Origin: Oscillospiraceae bacterium
GTDB lineage: Bacteria > Bacillota > Clostridia > Oscillospirales > Oscillospiraceae
Direction of reading: 5' to 3'
Length of the DNA: 64,000 nucleotides
NCBI GenBank assembly: GCA_017465745.1
Contig: JAFTVM010000006.1
Span: 62,001-126,000, forward strand
Part shown: in pieces, positions 50,484-58,868 of the stretch
How positions within the stretch are numbered: position 1 is the stretch's first letter
Layout: each line of letters opens with the position of its first letter
The notes under the pieces: model-generated
Databases searched by the model: none
The model's input: the letters and a program-made list of their open reading frames with translations, nothing else
What the model was told of the DNA's origin: nothing
Made by a program: the position numbers and the translations under genes

Positions 50484-51149
50484 TTACGCATTCATATCTG
50501 TCAGGACACCATCTTCCAGGCGCATGCGGCGGGTGGCTGTTTTGGCCCAGCGGCTGTTGTGGGTGACCATGATCACAGCAGTCCCCTTCCCGGCCTGCTC
50601 CTTCAGGAGCCGGATGACTTCCTCGGACCAGTGGTCATCCAGATCGTTGGTGGGTTCGTCCGCCAGAATCAGTCTGGGATTATGAAGCAGCGCCCGGGCT
50701 GCCATGGCACGGCGGCGCTGACCGCCGGAAAGCTGATGGGGAAAGAAATCCGCCCGATCCTCGAGACCAAACTGATACAGCAGCTCGTCCACCTTTTTCG
50801 GATCCTTCTTTCCGCCCACGCCCTGGGTGAAGATCAGATTCTCCCGCAGGGTCAGTGCCTGGATCATGGTGCTGTCCTGGAAGAGAAAGCCGATCTTCTT
50901 CGCCCGAAGCTCCGATTTCTCCGCATCGGACAGCCTGGATACATCTTTTCCTTCAAAGAAATAGCAGCCCTCGTCGCTTTGCAGCAGCGTTCCCATCACA
51001 TACAGCAGGGTGCTCTTGCCGATGCCGGAGGGCCCCTCCACTGCGATGAAATCACCGGCATGGACGTTCAGACAGATATCTTTCAGGGGCGTCACGACCT
51101 CGCCCATTCGGTAGTCCTTGTGAATATGTTCCAGCTTGCAGATTTCCAT
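50484..51149 (-). CDS. MacB/LolD-type ABC transporter ATPase
   Basis: 221 residues. Walker A GPSGIGKST (about 39-47), Q-loop FLFQDST, signature LSGGQRRRAMAARAL and Walker B LILADEPTNDLD are intact, matching the MacB/LolD subfamily. It would energise the FtsX-like permease encoded 1 base upstream (51151-52356). Such mechanotransmission-type systems export peptides or lipoproteins or move envelope substrates. Cargo unknown. Confidence 0.93.
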   Translation of the reverse strand: MEICKLEHIHKDYRMGEVVTPLKDICLNVHAGDFIAVEGPSGIGKSTLLYVMGTLLQSDEGCYFFEGKDVSRLSDAEKSELRAKKIGFLFQDSTMIQALTLRENLIFTQGVGGKKDPKKVDELLYQFGLEDRADFFPHQLSGGQRRRAMAARALLHNPRLILADEPTNDLDDHWSEEVIRLLKEQAGKGTAVIMVTHNSRWAKTATRRMRLEDGVLTDMNA

Positions 51150-51150
51150 A

Positions 51151-52356
51151 TCAGTTCACCTCTCCCTGTGTAATGGCAGCCTGGGGATCCATGGACGCGC
51201 TCCTCCACGCCGGAGAAACCGCCGCTGCAAATCCCAGCACTCCCGCCAGCACCACACCGGCACCGCCGCAGAGCAGCGCCAGCGAAGGATTCCAGACGGA
51301 GGGAGACAGCTTGAACGCGTCCTTAAGCATCCCGATAACGGGGTGCATGGCCAGCAGCGCAATGCCGCTGCCAAGCAAACCACCCATCAGCGCCATGGTG
51401 CAGGTTTCACCGATGATCAGCGCAAAGACCTGCCCCTTTTTCAGGCCGATTGCCCGCAGCAGACCGATTTCCTTCTTGCGTTCCTTTGCCAGTGCGTTGA
51501 ACCGTCCCACCAGAGACAGCACTGCGATCAGCAGCGACGCCAGCCACAGGGCGAACATCACCTGCATGGTCACCTGCAGCTGACTTTGCACAGATGCGAT
51601 GGTATCGCCGGTCAGAAGGCATTTGGCCTCCATGCCGGATTCCTCCACCTGCCGGACGAAGGCATCCGGATCCACGCCATTTTCGAACTTGATCATGATG
51701 ACGGAGATGTAGTCGTGGGGGTCGCGCCCGGTCCAGCTCTGGCTCAGGACTTCGGACTCCAGACACAGATCCTGAGCGGTGCGCCAGTCCATGAAGAAGG
51801 TGCTGTCCATACCGCTGCCGGTGGGCTGCAGGATGCCGACCACTTCCAGCACCCGGCCCAGGAGCATATAGTTTCGGCCCAGCAGATCATCATCTTCAAA
51901 ATTGCTGCCCACGATCAGCTGTTCTCCGTTGATCCCATTCTGACATTCCCCATCCAGATGCGGCTTCAGCAGAAAATCCGTTTCGGCATCATAACCGATA
52001 ATTCGGACAGCTTCGCCTGGCTCACAGCAGCCCAGTTCCAGAGTCTGGCAGTAAAACTGGGGCGTCATGGCGGCGATGCCTTCCAGCTGCCCGGCCTGTT
52101 CCACGGTTTCAATGGGCATGTAGATATTCTCCGGCATGGCGGTGAACAGCAGGTCATCGCCCTTGGCGGCGGAATATTTCGGGATCAGCACCGCATCCGC
52201 ACCCAGCCGCTCCCGGCTCAGGGCAAGGCCCTGATTCACCGTCTGAAAGACGCCCAGCACCATCACGAAAACCAGCACCGTCAGCATGGTAATGGTCACC
52301 GTCAGGGTGGACTGGGTCCGCCGCCGGGAAATATTGTTCCAAATCAGCATCAGCAT
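51151..52356 (-). CDS. FtsX/MacB-like ABC permease
   Basis: 401 residues from the ATG at 52356. One N-terminal membrane segment (about 15-40), a large extracellular MacB-periplasmic-like domain, then three segments near the C-terminus, the last ones with SLVGRFNALAKERKKEIGLLRAIG. This is the FtsX/MacB topology. It works with the ATPase encoded directly downstream. GAGGAAAG precedes the ATG, 17 bases after the anti-sigma stop. Confidence 0.9.
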   Translation of the reverse strand: MLMLIWNNISRRRTQSTLTVTITMLTVLVFVMVLGVFQTVNQGLALSRERLGADAVLIPKYSAAKGDDLLFTAMPENIYMPIETVEQAGQLEGIAAMTPQFYCQTLELGCCEPGEAVRIIGYDAETDFLLKPHLDGECQNGINGEQLIVGSNFEDDDLLGRNYMLLGRVLEVVGILQPTGSGMDSTFFMDWRTAQDLCLESEVLSQSWTGRDPHDYISVIMIKFENGVDPDAFVRQVEESGMEAKCLLTGDTIASVQSQLQVTMQVMFALWLASLLIAVLSLVGRFNALAKERKKEIGLLRAIGLKKGQVFALIIGETCTMALMGGLLGSGIALLAMHPVIGMLKDAFKLSPSVWNPSLALLCGGAGVVLAGVLGFAAAVSPAWRSASMDPQAAITQGEVN

Positions 52357-52373
52357 GTTCTTTCCTCTTTTCT

Positions 52374-53072
52374 TTATTCCCCACAGGGATTTTCCATGGT
52401 ATTCATCTGCACCATCTGATGGATCTCTTCCTTGGGCAGCTGCCTGACATCCTCCGCCGTGATGGTGGGATCCTCCTGCAGAAGCTGCTGCCAGGCCAGA
52501 TACCGGGGAATGCACAATCCCACCGCCTGGGCGGCCCGGACCGTTTCCCAGTCCACCTGATAGTAGACCACATTTTCTTCTGCGGCAATGTTGTAGGCCC
52601 GGCACAGCACTTTACTCAGCATTTCCTCGCTGTGGACCTGGTCCCCGCCAGCTACTGTGATGGTAATGGTACTGCCCTGCTCCAGATAGGGTTCCAGGCT
52701 GTGGCTGAGCAGGATCCGCTGCATCGCGTCATCATAAGCCATGCCGGCTACGTCTATTTCCTCTGCCAGGGCAATCCCGTCAGAATTCCTTCCCCGCAGG
52801 GCAATCACCCGGTCCAGGGCGTTGACCTTCAGCTCAACGGATGGATTGACATCCATGCCGATACTGGTGGTGGGAAAAAACCAGACCCCTGTCCCGGTCA
52901 GTACCAGAACCAAAACCAGGAGCCCCGCCGCCAGCCGTCTGCGGGCACTTCGCAGCCGGATCAGATTCCGGCCATAGTCAAAGGTTTTTTTCCGCAGCGC
53001 TGCCCTGGTCTGCCGCTTCAGCCGCTCCGGCGCCTGAACAGCGTCAAAGGCCGCTCTGATTCGATCATCCAT
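52374..53072 (-). CDS. RsgI-like membrane anti-sigma factor
   Basis: 232 residues from the ATG at 53072, which overlaps the sigma gene by 8 bases. A short cytoplasmic N-terminus (about 1-48), one membrane segment (about 49-67), then an outer RsgI-mid-like domain (SIGMDVNPSVELKVNALDRV). The position right after an ECF sigma gene and the topology indicate an anti-sigma factor holding that sigma at the membrane until a signal is received. Classic RsgI proteins control SigI; here the partner is ECF-like, which is unusual. Confidence 0.78.
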   Translation of the reverse strand: MDDRIRAAFDAVQAPERLKRQTRAALRKKTFDYGRNLIRLRSARRRLAAGLLVLVLVLTGTGVWFFPTTSIGMDVNPSVELKVNALDRVIALRGRNSDGIALAEEIDVAGMAYDDAMQRILLSHSLEPYLEQGSTITITVAGGDQVHSEEMLSKVLCRAYNIAAEENVVYYQVDWETVRAAQAVGLCIPRYLAWQQLLQEDPTITAEDVRQLPKEEIHQMVQMNTMENPCGE

Positions 53073-53547
53073 CCATAACACCTCCCAGAATCTCTCTCAG
53101 CAGTTTCTTCCCCTTGTGCAGATGGGTGTAGACCGTATTGGGGTTGCGTTTCAGGATCCCCGCGATCTCCGGGGCGGTATAGCCCTCGTAATAGTGCAGA
53201 TAGATCACATCCCGGTACTGCTTCGGCAGCGACCAGACAGCCTCCATCACCGCATACTGCTCCGCCGTCACCGCCGGTGCATATTTCGAAAAATCATCCA
53301 TGGCAATGGTGCGGCTGTGGAAGAAGCTCTTCAGCAGATCCTTGCAGGCGTTGACCGTCACCCGGATCAGCCAGGCTTTTTCATGCTCCGCATTTTCAAA
53401 GTCCCGGCTATGAAGGGCATATTTCAGAAAGACCGTCTGGAAAATATCCTCCGCATCCGCCCCGTTTTTCAGATACACCATACACAGCCGCAGAACCATA
53501 TCCGCATACCGCTCCAGGGCGCTGTTTACTTCCTGCTCGCTGCGCAT
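53065..53547 (-). CDS. ECF-type RNA polymerase sigma factor
   Basis: 160 residues. Region 2 (about 10-75) includes MVYLKNGADAEDIFQTVFLK and region 4 (about 100-155) IYLHYYEGYTAPEIAGIL, both typical of ECF sigma factors. It is coupled to an RsgI-like anti-sigma gene and to an ABC exporter operon, which it probably controls, together with itself. The trigger is unknown. Confidence 0.92.
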   Translation of the reverse strand: MRSEQEVNSALERYADMVLRLCMVYLKNGADAEDIFQTVFLKYALHSRDFENAEHEKAWLIRVTVNACKDLLKSFFHSRTIAMDDFSKYAPAVTAEQYAVMEAVWSLPKQYRDVIYLHYYEGYTAPEIAGILKRNPNTVYTHLHKGKKLLREILGGVMDG

Positions 53548-53577
53548 GGTCTCACCTCTTTCCCGATTTGGTTATCT

Positions 53578-53606
53578 ATTATATATAATACGACCGTGAA
53601 GCGCAA
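53578..53606 (-). promoter_or_regulatory. Promoter of the sigma operon
   Basis: Minus strand TTGCGC (53601-53606), 17-bp spacer, TATAAT (53578-53583). It resembles a housekeeping promoter; a separate ECF promoter was not identified. Confidence 0.5.
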
Positions 53607-53634
53607 TTCCATTTTCTTCCGCAAAAAAACACAA

Positions 53635-53655
53635 CCACCGGCTTTGTGCCGGTGG
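53635..53655 (-). terminator. Terminator downstream of the FAD-Rieske gene
   Basis: CCACCGGC (53635-53642) pairs with GCCGGTGG (53648-53655); the minus strand continues with seven T. It is about 170 bp past the stop codon; no gene lies in 53656-53827. Confidence 0.72.
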
Positions 53656-53827
53656 CTGTCAGTTAAGGGACTAATCCGATATCCCCCGCAAAATGCGTCA
53701 ATGCGCAAGTCTGATCCGCCAGCTGCGCAGGATCACTATCTGCTGCCTGTAAGCGGGCGGGTGCCGGGAATTTTCATCTGGTCAGACGCACAGAAGCGCT
53801 TCGATTTCTGCCCCTGTTTTGCTGTCT

Positions 53828-55132
53828 TTATGGTTTTTTCAAGTCGCCCGTTGCAGGATTATCCAGCAGGCTGCCGTCCTTTCCAAACCGCGACCCGTGG
53901 CAGGGGCAATCCCAGCTATGCTCCTGTGGATTCCATTTCAGGGCGCACCCCATGTGGGGGCATCGGGGTTTTGTGGGCGTCAGCAGATTCACTGCAGCCT
54001 CAGCCCCATTGATGAACAACTGCGGTCTGAGCATGGTGCGCGATGGCGAAAAAAGATCCGCATAGGAATTCTCCCGTCCCTGCACCAAATCACTGAGGAC
54101 CATGGATGCTGCCATGGAAGAAGTCATTCCCCATTTATTGAAGCCCGTCGCCACATAGAGGTTGGGCGTTCTTTTACTGTACCGGCCGATATATGGCACC
54201 CCATCCAGGGTCATGCAGTCCTGCGTTGCCCAGCGGCGGATTTCTTTGGAACCGGGAATGCTCCGCACAGCGAATGACTCCAGTTCCGCCCAGCCGCCCC
54301 CCTTCTTCCCCGTCCGGTGGCCGCCACCGCCCACCAGCAGCAGCTCGCCGCAATTGCGGAAGGACAAGCCATTTTCGGCCGCATCCAGATACATCCCATT
54401 CAGCTTCGGCGCATTGTCCAGTGCCAGCACATAGGACCGCTGCTGATGCATTTTCAGGAAGTAGCTGCCATGCTGATTGAGGATCGGAAAATGAGTCGCC
54501 ACGATGATTTTGGAAGCGGTGATCTTCCCGCTATCGGTCAGCACCGTATTTCCTTCGCATGCTTTTGCAGCTGTCTTCTCATAGATGTTCAGCCCTTTCG
54601 CGATCCCCGAAATCAGTTTGAGGGGATTGAACTGAGCCTGATTCCGGAACCGGACCGCTCCGGCCGTGGTCAGCGGAAGCGGAAGCTTCTGTACAAACTG
54701 CGCCGGAATCCCCAGCCGTTCCAGCGCAGCCATCTCCTCATCCAGTTCCTTTGTGGAGTCGACTGCGTATATCAGGTTATCTTTGATTTCAAAATCACAT
54801 GCCACATTATCTGCAAGCCTCCGGTATTCCCGAATGGCCGTTTCATTGATTTCCCAATATTTCCTGGCGGTCTCCTCACCAAATTCCCGGATCAGTTTTC
54901 CGTAGATCAAGCCGTGCTGGGATGTGATCTTCGCCGTGGTATTTCTCGTAACGCCGTGACAGATCCGATCCGCCTCGATCAGCGCGTAATCCACGCCGCT
55001 CCGGGCCAGTGTGCAGGCACACAGAATACCCGCCAGTCCACCGCCAATAATCAGAACATCCGTTTTCAGATCCTGCTCCAGCCGCGGGAAAGCCGGCATC
55101 TGAACATGATCGGTCCATATCGAATTGTACAT
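53828..55132 (-). CDS. FAD-dependent oxidoreductase with C-terminal Rieske domain
   Basis: 434 residues from the ATG at 55132, after GGGGGGA. The N-terminal FAD site is LIIGGGLAGILCA (about 26-38), followed by DAO-type motifs. The C-terminus (about 390-434) has Rieske ligands in CPHMGC and CPCHGSRF. Proteins of this layout are common in Bacilli and Clostridia; the substrate is uncharacterised in most. It has its own terminator, so it is probably monocistronic. The 270-bp upstream region has no gene and no clear promoter. Confidence 0.87.
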   Translation of the reverse strand: MYNSIWTDHVQMPAFPRLEQDLKTDVLIIGGGLAGILCACTLARSGVDYALIEADRICHGVTRNTTAKITSQHGLIYGKLIREFGEETARKYWEINETAIREYRRLADNVACDFEIKDNLIYAVDSTKELDEEMAALERLGIPAQFVQKLPLPLTTAGAVRFRNQAQFNPLKLISGIAKGLNIYEKTAAKACEGNTVLTDSGKITASKIIVATHFPILNQHGSYFLKMHQQRSYVLALDNAPKLNGMYLDAAENGLSFRNCGELLLVGGGGHRTGKKGGGWAELESFAVRSIPGSKEIRRWATQDCMTLDGVPYIGRYSKRTPNLYVATGFNKWGMTSSMAASMVLSDLVQGRENSYADLFSPSRTMLRPQLFINGAEAAVNLLTPTKPRCPHMGCALKWNPQEHSWDCPCHGSRFGKDGSLLDNPATGDLKKP

Positions 55133-55363
55133 AATATCCCCCCTCTTTGACACAGGAAATCCATCATGGAACACATCAAATTCGCGTTAACAGTTTACCC
55201 ATGAATATCTAACTTATTCGATCCGGAATCCCCATGTGAGAAAGAAAATGAACACCTTCAATTCAGCATTTCGCAGTTAATGTCCTGAGTCGACGAATCC
55301 TCCCACGGACACTTTTTTACCCTCGCTTCGCGCGGGCCGTCCTTTCGAATCCCAACGCCCATC

Positions 55364-55402
55364 AAAGCAAAAATCCGCCCACAAGGGGCGGATTTTTGCT
55401 TT
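55364..55402 (-). terminator. Terminator of tRNA-Ser(UGA)
   Basis: 17-bp near-perfect stem with A and T tracts (55364-55380 with 55386-55402) directly after the tRNA 3' end. Confidence 0.85.
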
Positions 55403-55490
55403 GGCGGAGAGTTAGGGATTCGAACCCTAGGTTCCTTTCGGAATCACCAGTTTTCAAGACTGGCTCCTTAAACCACTCGGACAACTCTCC
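55402..55490 (-). tRNA. tRNA-Ser(UGA)
   Basis: 89 nt including an encoded CCA. Acceptor GGAGAGT/ACTCTCC, anticodon loop CTTGAAA (anticodon TGA), and a long variable arm as expected for serine tRNA. Confidence 0.95.
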
Positions 55491-55500
55491 ATACTCGGTA

Positions 55501-55529
55501 ATGATATCATCTTCCTGGAAAAAAGTCAA
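55501..55529 (-). promoter_or_regulatory. Promoter of tRNA-Ser(UGA)
   Basis: Minus strand TTGACT (55524-55529), 17-bp spacer, TATCAT (55501-55506). The -35 box overlaps the end of the glycosylase gene. Confidence 0.65.
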
Positions 55530-56002
55530 GAACGGATGGTCTTCCAGGCATCCGTCAGCCGCTCCAGGGACCAGGCGGCATTGGCCGCAGACGTGGATGG
55601 CAGGCAAACCGCTTCCCTTCCAGTGACTTTCAAAAGCCAGCGGCGGTAATACTTCTCAGCGGTCTTTCCGTTGACGAATATTTTCTCGATGCTCGCCGTA
55701 TCCAGGATCCGGCTCAGATCATTCGGCACCACGTTTTTGATGGAGCTGTCGGAACTGCCCGTAATTTCGCAGGAAGCGATCACATCCCACAGAGCCACTT
55801 TTTCCGAAAGCAGCAGCGCCCGCTTCTGCGCAACGCTCACCGGTACAGGCCGATGGAATACTGCTGCCAGCACCTGCCAAAATCGGTTGCTGGGATGTCC
55901 GTAGAAGAACATCTCCTCCCGGGATTTCACCGACGGGAAGCTGCCCAGGATCAGGATGCGGGATTCTTCATTATATACCGGTTCAATAGGATGGCAGATC
56001 AT
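55526..56002 (-). CDS. Family 6-type hypoxanthine-DNA glycosylase (UDG superfamily)
   Basis: 158 residues from the ATG at 56002, after AAGGAAG; an upstream in-frame GTG at 56020 precedes that site. ILGSFPSVKSREEMFFYGHP and the LPSTSAAN segment near the C-terminus match the hypoxanthine-DNA/uracil-DNA glycosylase superfamily. These remove deaminated bases (hypoxanthine or uracil) from DNA. Exact specificity is inferred from the family. Confidence 0.85.
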   Translation of the reverse strand: MICHPIEPVYNEESRILILGSFPSVKSREEMFFYGHPSNRFWQVLAAVFHRPVPVSVAQKRALLLSEKVALWDVIASCEITGSSDSSIKNVVPNDLSRILDTASIEKIFVNGKTAEKYYRRWLLKVTGREAVCLPSTSAANAAWSLERLTDAWKTIRS

Positions 56003-56102
56003 AACTGTTTCTTCCTTCACTTTTCCATTTTATATATCTCATCGATGGCGAAATTCATAATGCTGCCGCCATCCAGCCGGGTGCTGCGTAAGTGTCCTTG
56101 CG

Positions 56103-56579
56103 CTAAAGAAGGCTCTTACGATCCTTGGTGTTATGGTATTTCTCAAAGCTGAACTCCCGGAACCGTCCGATAAAAGGACGAGCCAAAAGCAGAAAAATAG
56201 CAAACTGAGGAACATCGAAGAAAACAAACATTCCTGCACCAAACCATGCTATGACTTCATTCACCGATAAGCCAAACATGGCTCCCAATCCAAGCATCAG
56301 ATAGAGAGCAAAGGTAAAACATCTAATTCGCCAAAACAAAATCAGACCCTTACAAAATTTCACTGCATGAATACAGTTGGTTTCAAAAGGAATGAACCAC
56401 ACTCTGTGTATGAGTTTGTACTCTTTCTTGATTTTCTGAACGGCAGACTTGCTTCTGTGCATTTTCAGCAATGAATCTAGAATACCATATATCATGCAAA
56501 AACCAAGCAGGAAAAGAAACACAGAAATTCCCATGCATACCACGGGAAGCTCCGCCAAATTGTCGATGACATCCATCAT
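56103..56579 (-). CDS. Hypothetical membrane protein
   Basis: 158 residues with about three to four hydrophobic segments (for example VVCMGISVFLFLLGFCMIYG near 13-32) and a basic inner loop (SAVQKIKKEYK). No recognised family. AT-rich relative to its neighbours, possibly acquired. GGAGAGG precedes the ATG at 56579. Confidence 0.55.
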   Translation of the reverse strand: MMDVIDNLAELPVVCMGISVFLFLLGFCMIYGILDSLLKMHRSKSAVQKIKKEYKLIHRVWFIPFETNCIHAVKFCKGLILFWRIRCFTFALYLMLGLGAMFGLSVNEVIAWFGAGMFVFFDVPQFAIFLLLARPFIGRFREFSFEKYHNTKDRKSLL

Positions 56580-56760
56580 GCTATCCTCTCCTTTTATGAA
56601 TTGCGATCTTATTCTAATTCTAAATAGTTTTTCGCTTCAAGTCAAGGAAACAGCAGATTATTGGAATTGATGTGTATCGGCAACACGCAGGAATTATATC
56701 CTTTACAACCCCCGGACTGTCATGTCCGATAGGTTCAAAGCCCTTATCTGGGCAACAAAA

Positions 56761-56792
56761 AAATGTCACACCCCATATGGGATGTGACATTT
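56761..56792 (-). terminator. Terminator of tRNA-Ser(GCU)
   Basis: AAATGTCACA and TGTGACATTT arms with a further CCC/GGG pairing inside; on the minus strand it follows the tRNA and ends in a T-tract. The stretch 56580-56760 shows no gene. Confidence 0.8.
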
Positions 56793-56794
56793 CC

Positions 56795-56886
56795 TGGCGG
56801 AGTGAGAGGGATTTGAACCCTCGCGCGCTTTTTAGACGCCTACTCCCTTAGCAGGGGAGCCCCTTCGGCCTCTTGGGTATCACTCC
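56795..56886 (-). tRNA. tRNA-Ser(GCU)
   Basis: 92 nt including CCA. Acceptor GGAGTGA/TCACTCC, anticodon loop CTGCTAA (anticodon GCT) and a long variable arm. Confidence 0.95.
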
Positions 56887-56917
56887 GAATAAACAGTACT
56901 GTTCAGTTACCTGATGT

Positions 56918-56946
56918 ATTCTAGCACAGGGGGCATCTTTTGTCAA
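56918..56946 (-). promoter_or_regulatory. Promoter of tRNA-Ser(GCU)
   Basis: Minus strand TTGACA (56941-56946), 17-bp spacer, TAGAAT (56918-56923). Confidence 0.75.
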
Positions 56947-57014
56947 GGATAATTTCTCGTTTTGAGGAAAAATCTGCTGCGCAGCGGGAGGGGCAAGCCC
57001 CTCCCCTGTAATGA

Positions 57015-58760
57015 TCATACCAATTCCGCCAGCACACCGCCTGGGAGAAGATTGGTACCCTCCAGCTTCCGGGCGTAGACCGCGTTGACGGTCTTCAGGG
57101 GCACGGACTCCGTGCCGCCGTTGATCCAGACCCGCAGGATGCCGTCCCGGCCGGGGCGGTCATAGCAGATGAGCCGGGGATGGATGGGATTGTGGTGCCA
57201 GCGGATCTCCAGGTCCCGGGTCTGGGGATGGTCTTTCCGCAGGGCGATGAGTTTCTTCAGTTCCGTGATGGCCGCATCATGTTTGCCCGCCTCGATCTCA
57301 TCCCAGGGCATGGTGCGGCGGCAGTCGGGATCATGGCCGCCGGGCATGGCGATCTCCGTGCCGTAATAAACGCAGGCGGAGCCGGGCAGCGTCATCAGAA
57401 TTGTCAGTTCCTGATAGAGCTTATCCAGACTGCCCGTGCGGTTGATCGCCCGGAGGGTATCGTGGTTGTCCATGAAATTGAAGATGCACCGGCTGGTCTG
57501 CCGGGCGTACAGGCTGTAGACCCGTTCCAGGCCGTACTGGAGGTCCTGGCTGGTGGCATCGGCATCCACCCAGAAATTGTTGATCGATTCCATAAAGGGG
57601 AAATTCATGACGGAATCGTATTCGTCTCCCCGCAGCCATTCGATGGAGTCCATCCAGATCTCGCCCAGCAGGAACAGGTCAGGATTCAGCTTCTTCAGGC
57701 TCCGGTTCATGGTTTTCAGGAAGGAATGGGACACCTCGTTGCCCACATCGAAGCGGATACCGTCGATGTTCCACTGCGTGACCCAGTATTCGCAGATTTT
57801 CCGGAAGTAATCGACGACTTCGGGGTTGCCGGTATTCAGCTTGGGCATGGAATCAATGAAGGCAAAGCCGTAATACCGGCCGTCCTTCAGGCTGCCGCGC
57901 TTGCGGCGGAAGGGGCGCTCCTCGATGCAGAACCAGTCAAAGTAGGGCGATTCCTCTCCCCGCTCCCACACATCCTTCCAGGCGAAAAACTCCGTGCCGG
58001 AATGGTTGAATACTGCGTCCAGCATGACCCGGATCCCCAGGTCATGGGCAGTACGCACCAGCTCCCGCAGGTCCTCCTCGGTGCCGAAATCGGGATCGAT
58101 GCGCTTATAGTCAAAGGTATTGTACTTGTGATTGGAATTGGATTCAAAAATGGGCAGCAAATAAATGCCGGTGATGCCCAGATCCCTGATATGGGGAAGC
58201 TTGTCGATAATGCCCCGCAGGTCGCCGCCGAAGAAATCCCAGCCCGTGATATGGTTCCGGTCGTTCCATTTTTTCAGCTTCATCCGCTTGGGGGCATCAT
58301 CGCCCCGGCAGAAGCGTTCGGGCATGATCTGATACCAGATCGTATCCGCCACCCAGGCTGGCGGGCTAATCACGTCGGACGCATTGAGCCAGGGGAATTT
58401 GAAATACTGCTTCCAGCGGCCGTGCTTGTGCAGCATCCTGGGGGGATAGATGTCATCCTCCATCACCACCATCTTCCGCTTGCCGCAGAACACTTCAAAG
58501 CAGTACTGCACCCGCTTGTACCGGGGGCGGATAACGGCGGACCAGATGAAGCAGTGCTTCAGTTCATGGCGCACCTGCATAGGGACGGTCTTTCCATTCC
58601 AGCGGAAATCGCCGGAAATGCCGAACATATACGGATCTTCGTGAATGAGATTGACAGCAGTGATGTCCTTGCCGGTACGGATGTTGATGACCACTTCGTC
58701 CTTGTTCAGGGCATAGCAGTCCGGCAGGGCGCTGCGGTGGATGATGGCGTTCAGATTCAT
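57015..58760 (-). CDS. GH13 neopullulanase-type alpha-glycosidase (second copy)
   Basis: 581 residues. An N-terminal CBM34-like domain (about 1-125) and a GH13 barrel with LDAVFNHSG, GIRFDVGN (Asp near 336), LGEIWMD (Glu near 366) and FMDNHDTL (Asp near 432). It is clearly related in architecture to the gene at 1122-3020 but diverged. No signal peptide. It would hydrolyse maltodextrins or branched glucan in the cytoplasm; it is not linked to a transporter here. AGGAGGGG precedes the ATG. Confidence 0.9.
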   Translation of the reverse strand: MNLNAIIHRSALPDCYALNKDEVVINIRTGKDITAVNLIHEDPYMFGISGDFRWNGKTVPMQVRHELKHCFIWSAVIRPRYKRVQYCFEVFCGKRKMVVMEDDIYPPRMLHKHGRWKQYFKFPWLNASDVISPPAWVADTIWYQIMPERFCRGDDAPKRMKLKKWNDRNHITGWDFFGGDLRGIIDKLPHIRDLGITGIYLLPIFESNSNHKYNTFDYKRIDPDFGTEEDLRELVRTAHDLGIRVMLDAVFNHSGTEFFAWKDVWERGEESPYFDWFCIEERPFRRKRGSLKDGRYYGFAFIDSMPKLNTGNPEVVDYFRKICEYWVTQWNIDGIRFDVGNEVSHSFLKTMNRSLKKLNPDLFLLGEIWMDSIEWLRGDEYDSVMNFPFMESINNFWVDADATSQDLQYGLERVYSLYARQTSRCIFNFMDNHDTLRAINRTGSLDKLYQELTILMTLPGSACVYYGTEIAMPGGHDPDCRRTMPWDEIEAGKHDAAITELKKLIALRKDHPQTRDLEIRWHHNPIHPRLICYDRPGRDGILRVWINGGTESVPLKTVNAVYARKLEGTNLLPGGVLAELV

Positions 58761-58868
58761 ATGGATCCCCTCCTGGGGCTATTATACAAAAATCTGTAAA
58801 AAATTCTAGTACCAGGACGGAAAATATGATATGGTATTTCATATCCATATTACGAAAGAGGAATGACT

